DNA of 7,520 bases from Pseudomonadota bacterium (lineage in GTDB: Bacteria > BMS3Abin14), in contig DAOVVW010000036.1 of NCBI GenBank assembly GCA_030636965.1, positions 1 to 7,520 on the forward strand, read 5' to 3'. Shown piece by piece: positions 7,231 through 7,520 of this stretch; position 1 is the first letter of the stretch, and each line of letters opens with the position of its first letter. Under the pieces are notes generated by a model. It did no database searches. It had not been told where the DNA came from and worked only from the letters and a program-made list of their open reading frames with translations. Made by a program: the position numbers and the translations under genes.

Positions 7231-7520
7231 TCAGGGCTCCTTGTACCAGTGTCTGGCGTTGAGTATCGGGGATGGTTTTCTGGTGTCCTTGCTTTTGGAA
7301 AGGGATATCTCCACATAGTTAGTCGATGCTCTTTTTGGAACTATCTTGAAAATCTTCTTGCGAGTATTCAGATCCAGGGACTGCCTGGACTGGGAGTCAG
7401 ACAGGAAATAGCTCACAGTCAAAGTGTGCGAGACGGGCTCTATTGTTCCAGAAAATATTTCTATGGCGCCGCCTTTGGCGAGCACCAGACGGTCCGTTTC
7501 CGATAGGTCTTTTGTTATCA
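7231..7520 (-). CDS. C-terminus of unrecognised protein, 5' end outside window
   Basis: The frame is open from the window edge (7520) to a TGA at 7233-7231, giving the last 95 complete codons of a longer protein. I do not recognise it. The visible part alternates hydrophobic and polar residues as in beta strands: LVLAKGGAIEIFSGTIEP, then HTLTVSYFLSD, a basic linker, IFKIVPKR and NYVEISLSKSK, ending in HWYKEP. No membrane segment, TPR or coiled coil is seen in this piece, so it differs from the proteins that follow. A GTG at 7485 could in principle start a short 84-residue protein, but the frame stays open upstream with similar composition, so a truncated view of a larger gene is more likely. 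It abuts the 655-residue gene with no gap, in the same reading frame, which places it in the same operon. Confidence 0.72.
   Translation of the reverse strand, partial: ITKDLSETDRLVLAKGGAIEIFSGTIEPVSHTLTVSYFLSDSQSRQSLDLNTRKKIFKIVPKRASTNYVEISLSKSKDTRKPSPILNARHWYKEP
7237..7242 (-). promoter_or_regulatory. Ribosome binding site deciding a TTG start
   Basis: AAGGAG on the minus strand, 6 nt upstream of the TTG at 7230 and within the last codons of the preceding gene. It supports initiation at TTG for the 655-residue protein rather than continued reading from upstream. Confidence 0.8.

Larger units (their letters stand above)
1..7520 (-). other. Predicted single operon spanning the window
   Basis: All seven genes share one strand. 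Junctions in transcription order are: TGATTG (0 nt, same frame), TTGA overlap (4 nt), TAATATG (1 nt), ATGA overlap (4 nt), a 10-nt gap, and TGACAATG (2 nt). No stretch is long enough to hold an internal promoter-terminator pair between genes, and none was seen. Such packing suggests co-transcription and coupled translation, hence coordinated amounts of the scaffold proteins and the motor subunits. Both operon ends lie outside the window. Confidence 0.85.

Overview
The window is a compact block of seven genes, all on the minus strand, with essentially no intergenic DNA. Read in the direction of transcription (right to left) they are: the 3' end of an unrecognised gene; a 655-residue exported TPR/coiled-coil protein; a 970-residue TPR lipoprotein; a 388-residue TPR lipoprotein; a 97-residue small exported protein; an ExbB/TolQ/MotA-family proton-channel subunit; and the N-terminal half of an ExbD/TolR-family partner. 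Junctions are 4-nt stop/start overlaps or gaps of 0-10 nt, so the block looks like one translationally coupled operon whose promoter and terminator both lie outside the window.

Two lipoproteins, Sec signal peptides and an ExbB/ExbD pair point to a diderm (Gram-negative) bacterium. Base composition is near 50% GC by eye. The set of large exported TPR proteins beside an ExbB/ExbD motor resembles loci known from Deltaproteobacteria in the broad sense (Myxococcota, Desulfobacterota), where related proteins belong to the Glt/Agl gliding machinery of Myxococcus xanthus. This is a family-level resemblance recalled from knowledge; no search was done, and gliding itself is not implied.

Layout: 7231-7520 partial beta-rich C-terminus; 5263-7230 TPR plus long C-terminal coiled coil; 2354-5266 very long TPR solenoid lipoprotein with a distinct C-terminal region; 1186-2352 TPR lipoprotein; 896-1189 small exported protein; 259-885 ExbB-like; 1-256 ExbD-like. 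Starts were re-chosen from ribosome binding sites: both large TPR genes begin with TTG behind near-perfect Shine-Dalgarno sequences, and the 388- and 97-residue genes begin inside longer open frames.

Working model (inference): the ExbB/ExbD-like pair in the inner membrane uses ion-motive force to work on a periplasmic and outer-membrane-anchored scaffold built from the TPR proteins. The most notable oddity is that the ExbD-like protein has Ser where the family's ion-relaying Asp should be, which suggests a second, canonical ExbD outside the window or a non-motor role for this subunit.
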